DNA from: CAISIP01 sp965278985
GTDB lineage: Bacteria > Pseudomonadota > Gammaproteobacteria > Burkholderiales > Burkholderiaceae_C
Direction: 5' to 3'
Length of the DNA: 64,000 bases
Assembly (NCBI GenBank): GCA_965278985.1
Contig: OZ257131.1
Location: forward strand, 4,278,001-4,342,000
In this document: one piece after another, positions 62,306 through 64,000 of the stretch
Layout of the letters: every line of letters starts with the position of its first letter
How positions within the stretch are numbered: the first letter of the stretch is position 1
The notes under the pieces: generated by a model
Database searches by the model: none
What the model was told of the DNA's origin: nothing
Seen by the model: the letters and a program-made list of their open reading frames with translations, nothing else
Made by a program: the position numbers and the translations under genes

Positions 62306-63504
62306 GCGTCTTCTCCCCACCCGCCCTCTGGTGCTTCGCCTTGCGCAGCCGATGCCTGCGTGACGCTGCCCGCGCTTTCTTTCTGCAGCGCATTCATCGT
62401 GTAGAGCCGCCCGGGCATGAATTTGTCGCGCCAGACCTGCATCTCCTTGCGGTTGGCGGGCCACGAAAACGCCGGCCCCTTCTTGCCGCGTTCGCACAGC
62501 AACACATCGTCCAGGTCCAGCATGTCCAGCAGGTAGGGCGAGTGCGTGGTGGCGATCACCTGGGTGCGCCCGCTTCGGGCAGCGGCGCGCATCAGGTCCA
62601 CTACCAAGCCAATGGTCCGCGGGTCCAGGCCGTTCTCTATTTCTTCAATGAACAACACCGGCGGCGGGTCCGGGTCGAGCAGAGTGGCGATCAGCGGCAG
62701 CACGCGCAGCGAGCCAGACGACATCAACCAACCCGGAATCTCATACGTCTCTTCCAGCAGTTGCACGTAGCTGCGGCGAATGATGCCGGCGTCCAGCACC
62801 TTGGGCTCCACGTCGCTGGCATAGGGCAGCACGTAGACCAGCGCACGTGTCACCTCATCGAAGGCGGCGGGCGATCGCTCTCTGAGGTCGATCAGATACT
62901 CCGCCACGTTGGCACCGTCTCCGGCCAGGCGCATGCGCCCGCCAGAACGCTTGACGGACTGCAGGTTGCCGATCACATCGGGGTTCAAGCGAAGGAACAG
63001 CATGTTGCGCAGGGCCTCGACCGTGGCGTCCAGATCGGAAATGCCCAACATCACAGACCGGCCTTCGCCTGACGATGCGGCCGCGCCGATCTGGTCACGC
63101 GCTATCTCCGGGTCCCGGCCCAGCTTGAAGCGCTCATCCTGGATGTAGAGCCGGTTTCCTGCCTCGCGCTCGTTGACCTTGAGGCTCAAGTCCACGGGTC
63201 CGCTGGGCATGGCCAGTTTGAGCTTGAAGCTCATGGCCCCTTGCTGGATCGACGGGTCGTATCGCGCCGCCGTGGTCAGGCGCGAGAGTGCCGCCTTGTG
63301 GCGGATATGTTGGAAGCCCTGCCAATGGTCCATGGCGGCGTCCACGCCGTCCAGCACCACACTGCGGTAAGTTTCCACCGCCTCCAGCAGACTGGACTTG
63401 CCGCTACCGTTGTTGCCGATGATCACGCTCAGCGGCTTGAGAGCGACAGCCCCCGATGCGCGCAACGCCTTGAAGTTCTCGATGCTGAGAGATTTGATTC
63501 GCAT
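62302..63504 (-). CDS. AAA family ATPase of the OLD/RecF-SMC type (AAA_21-like)
   Basis: A 400-aa ABC-type ATPase. It starts MRIKSLSIENFKALR, then Walker A GNNGSGKSS (about residues 30-38), a middle coiled/hinge region, a signature-like SSGSLRVLPLIATLL, Walker B PPPVLFIEEIENGLDP, and the H-loop TTHSPYLLDML. This is the standard layout of the ATPase in OLD, RloA, PARIS-AriA and retron systems. It lies 21 bp downstream of the methylase-like gene and overlaps the DUF4276-like gene, so the three are one transcript. Role: probably DNA- or phage-sensing motor controlling a nuclease (inference). Confidence 0.88.
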   Translation of the reverse strand: MRIKSLSIENFKALRASGAVALKPLSVIIGNNGSGKSSLLEAVETYRSVVLDGVDAAMDHWQGFQHIRHKAALSRLTTAARYDPSIQQGAMSFKLKLAMPSGPVDLSLKVNEREAGNRLYIQDERFKLGRDPEIARDQIGAAASSGEGRSVMLGISDLDATVEALRNMLFLRLNPDVIGNLQSVKRSGGRMRLAGDGANVAEYLIDLRERSPAAFDEVTRALVYVLPYASDVEPKVLDAGIIRRSYVQLLEETYEIPGWLMSSGSLRVLPLIATLLDPDPPPVLFIEEIENGLDPRTIGLVVDLMRAAARSGRTQVIATTHSPYLLDMLDLDDVLLCERGKKGPAFSWPANRKEMQVWRDKFMPGRLYTMNALQKESAGSVTQASAAQGEAPEGGWGEDA

Positions 63505-63525
63505 GCAAGCGCTCCGGTGGGTCGC

Positions 63526-64000
63526 TCAGGTGATCAGGCCATTGGCCACGCGGCGGTAGGCGTTGTGCGCATCCACCTTCACGGCTTGGGGCACCAGCGG
63601 GAAGGTACTGAGGATGTGGGCGAATTCGTCTTCGCTGAGACCGTAGAGGTGGGCGACCAGACCATCGATCTCCGACCGCAATTGCGCGCGCTGGGTAGGC
63701 TCAGCCGCGCCGTCGTGGTGATCAGTCAATCCAACGACCTTCGCTAACTGGTCAAACTCCGGCGAAACGCATGTGAGGCGTGCCGCTCGCACCGCAAGTG
63801 CTTTGAGCTGCGCATCGCCAGTCGACGGACGAGGTGTGGGCAACTGATACACCGTAAACATGGATACGCTCGTCGTAACTCGCTGCCTCGCTGCAAAGTC
63901 AAACGCGAAGCTATTCCAAACGGCAACAAGATACAGCATCAAGTTCTCAGGATCCCCTCTACCCGAGAAAGTCGTCAGAGTCAGCTTATGGTTTGCGAAC
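63526..64000 (-). CDS. Eco57I-like DNA methylase/restriction protein, C-terminal part (runs off right edge)
   Basis: The minus strand stays open from the edge to a stop at 63526 (157 codons seen). FANHKLTLTTFSGRG, then YLVAVWNSFAFDFAARQRVT followed by FTVYQLPTPRP and the final LRSEIDGLVAHLYGLSEDEF with YRRVANGLIT match the C-terminal target-recognition end of Eco57I-type and PglX/DISARM-like N6-adenine methylases or combined restriction-modification proteins (family patterns such as LNSFVFD..RQKV..T.L.FF...QLP and LRAELD...FHLYGL). The catalytic methylase domain lies outside the window. G+C is visibly lower than in the core genes. Confidence 0.75.
   Translation of the reverse strand, partial: FANHKLTLTTFSGRGDPENLMLYLVAVWNSFAFDFAARQRVTTSVSMFTVYQLPTPRPSTGDAQLKALAVRAARLTCVSPEFDQLAKVVGLTDHHDGAAEPTQRAQLRSEIDGLVAHLYGLSEDEFAHILSTFPLVPQAVKVDAHNAYRRVANGLIT

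Overview
The window is high-G+C, gene-dense DNA that looks like a chromosomal segment of a betaproteobacterium of the order Burkholderiales, most probably family Comamonadaceae (Acidovorax/Variovorax-like). Pointers are two Bug-type (TTT) solute receptors, DUF3567, DUF3108 and DUF1631 proteins, a LiuR-controlled isovaleryl-CoA dehydrogenase cluster carrying carbonic anhydrase and AceK, and the glyQ-glyS-gmhB-plsC core operon. The assignment is inferred from gene content; no rRNA or tRNA gene was seen.

Left part (1-15011): the 5' end of a heavy-metal P-type ATPase with a MerR-type promoter; a MarC membrane protein; a small catabolic block (FAA hydrolase, GntR regulator, TTT receptor, mannonate dehydratase-like enzyme) with a palindromic operator; DUF3108, DUF3567 and ChaN genes; a small membrane protein; and a complete RND efflux operon (adaptor, pump, outer-membrane factor) divergent from a TetR regulator.

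Middle (15385-31768): a twelve-gene minus-strand catabolic cluster (SDR, Rieske oxygenase, small ORF, TTT receptor, extradiol-type VOC enzyme, aldehyde dehydrogenase, aspartate dehydrogenase-like enzyme, ThDP enzyme, IclR regulator, alpha/beta hydrolase, cupin, SDR). Its substrate cannot be read from sequence. Divergent from it lies a three-component GMC dehydrogenase (Tat small subunit, flavoprotein, cytochrome c) closed by a clear terminator, then an acyl-CoA synthetase.

31769-35669 is an accessory patch: three PEP-CTERM proteins (two are paralogues), a stranded PEP-CTERM tail, a frameshifted YCII-domain remnant and a frameshifted AraC regulator. It is followed by Ku and LigD (non-homologous end joining), small DUF proteins, an acyl-CoA dehydrogenase, a Phd/VapC toxin-antitoxin pair, an FMN-binding protein and an SDR.

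43872-51140 is the leucine/isovalerate block: thiolase, AceK, carbonic anhydrase, Ivd, thioesterase, LiuR and a divergent metallo-hydrolase. Two near-identical LiuR palindromes bracket liuR. The liuB-E genes are not present. 51146-61551 is core: metalloprotease, PlsC, GmhB, GlyS, GlyQ, DUF1631 and malate synthase G.

The right edge (61685-64000) changes character: the C-terminus of an Eco57I-like methylase or restriction protein, an OLD/RecF-like ATPase and a DUF4276-like protein form a tight operon. This looks like the rim of a defence island and is the best candidate for a little-described system.
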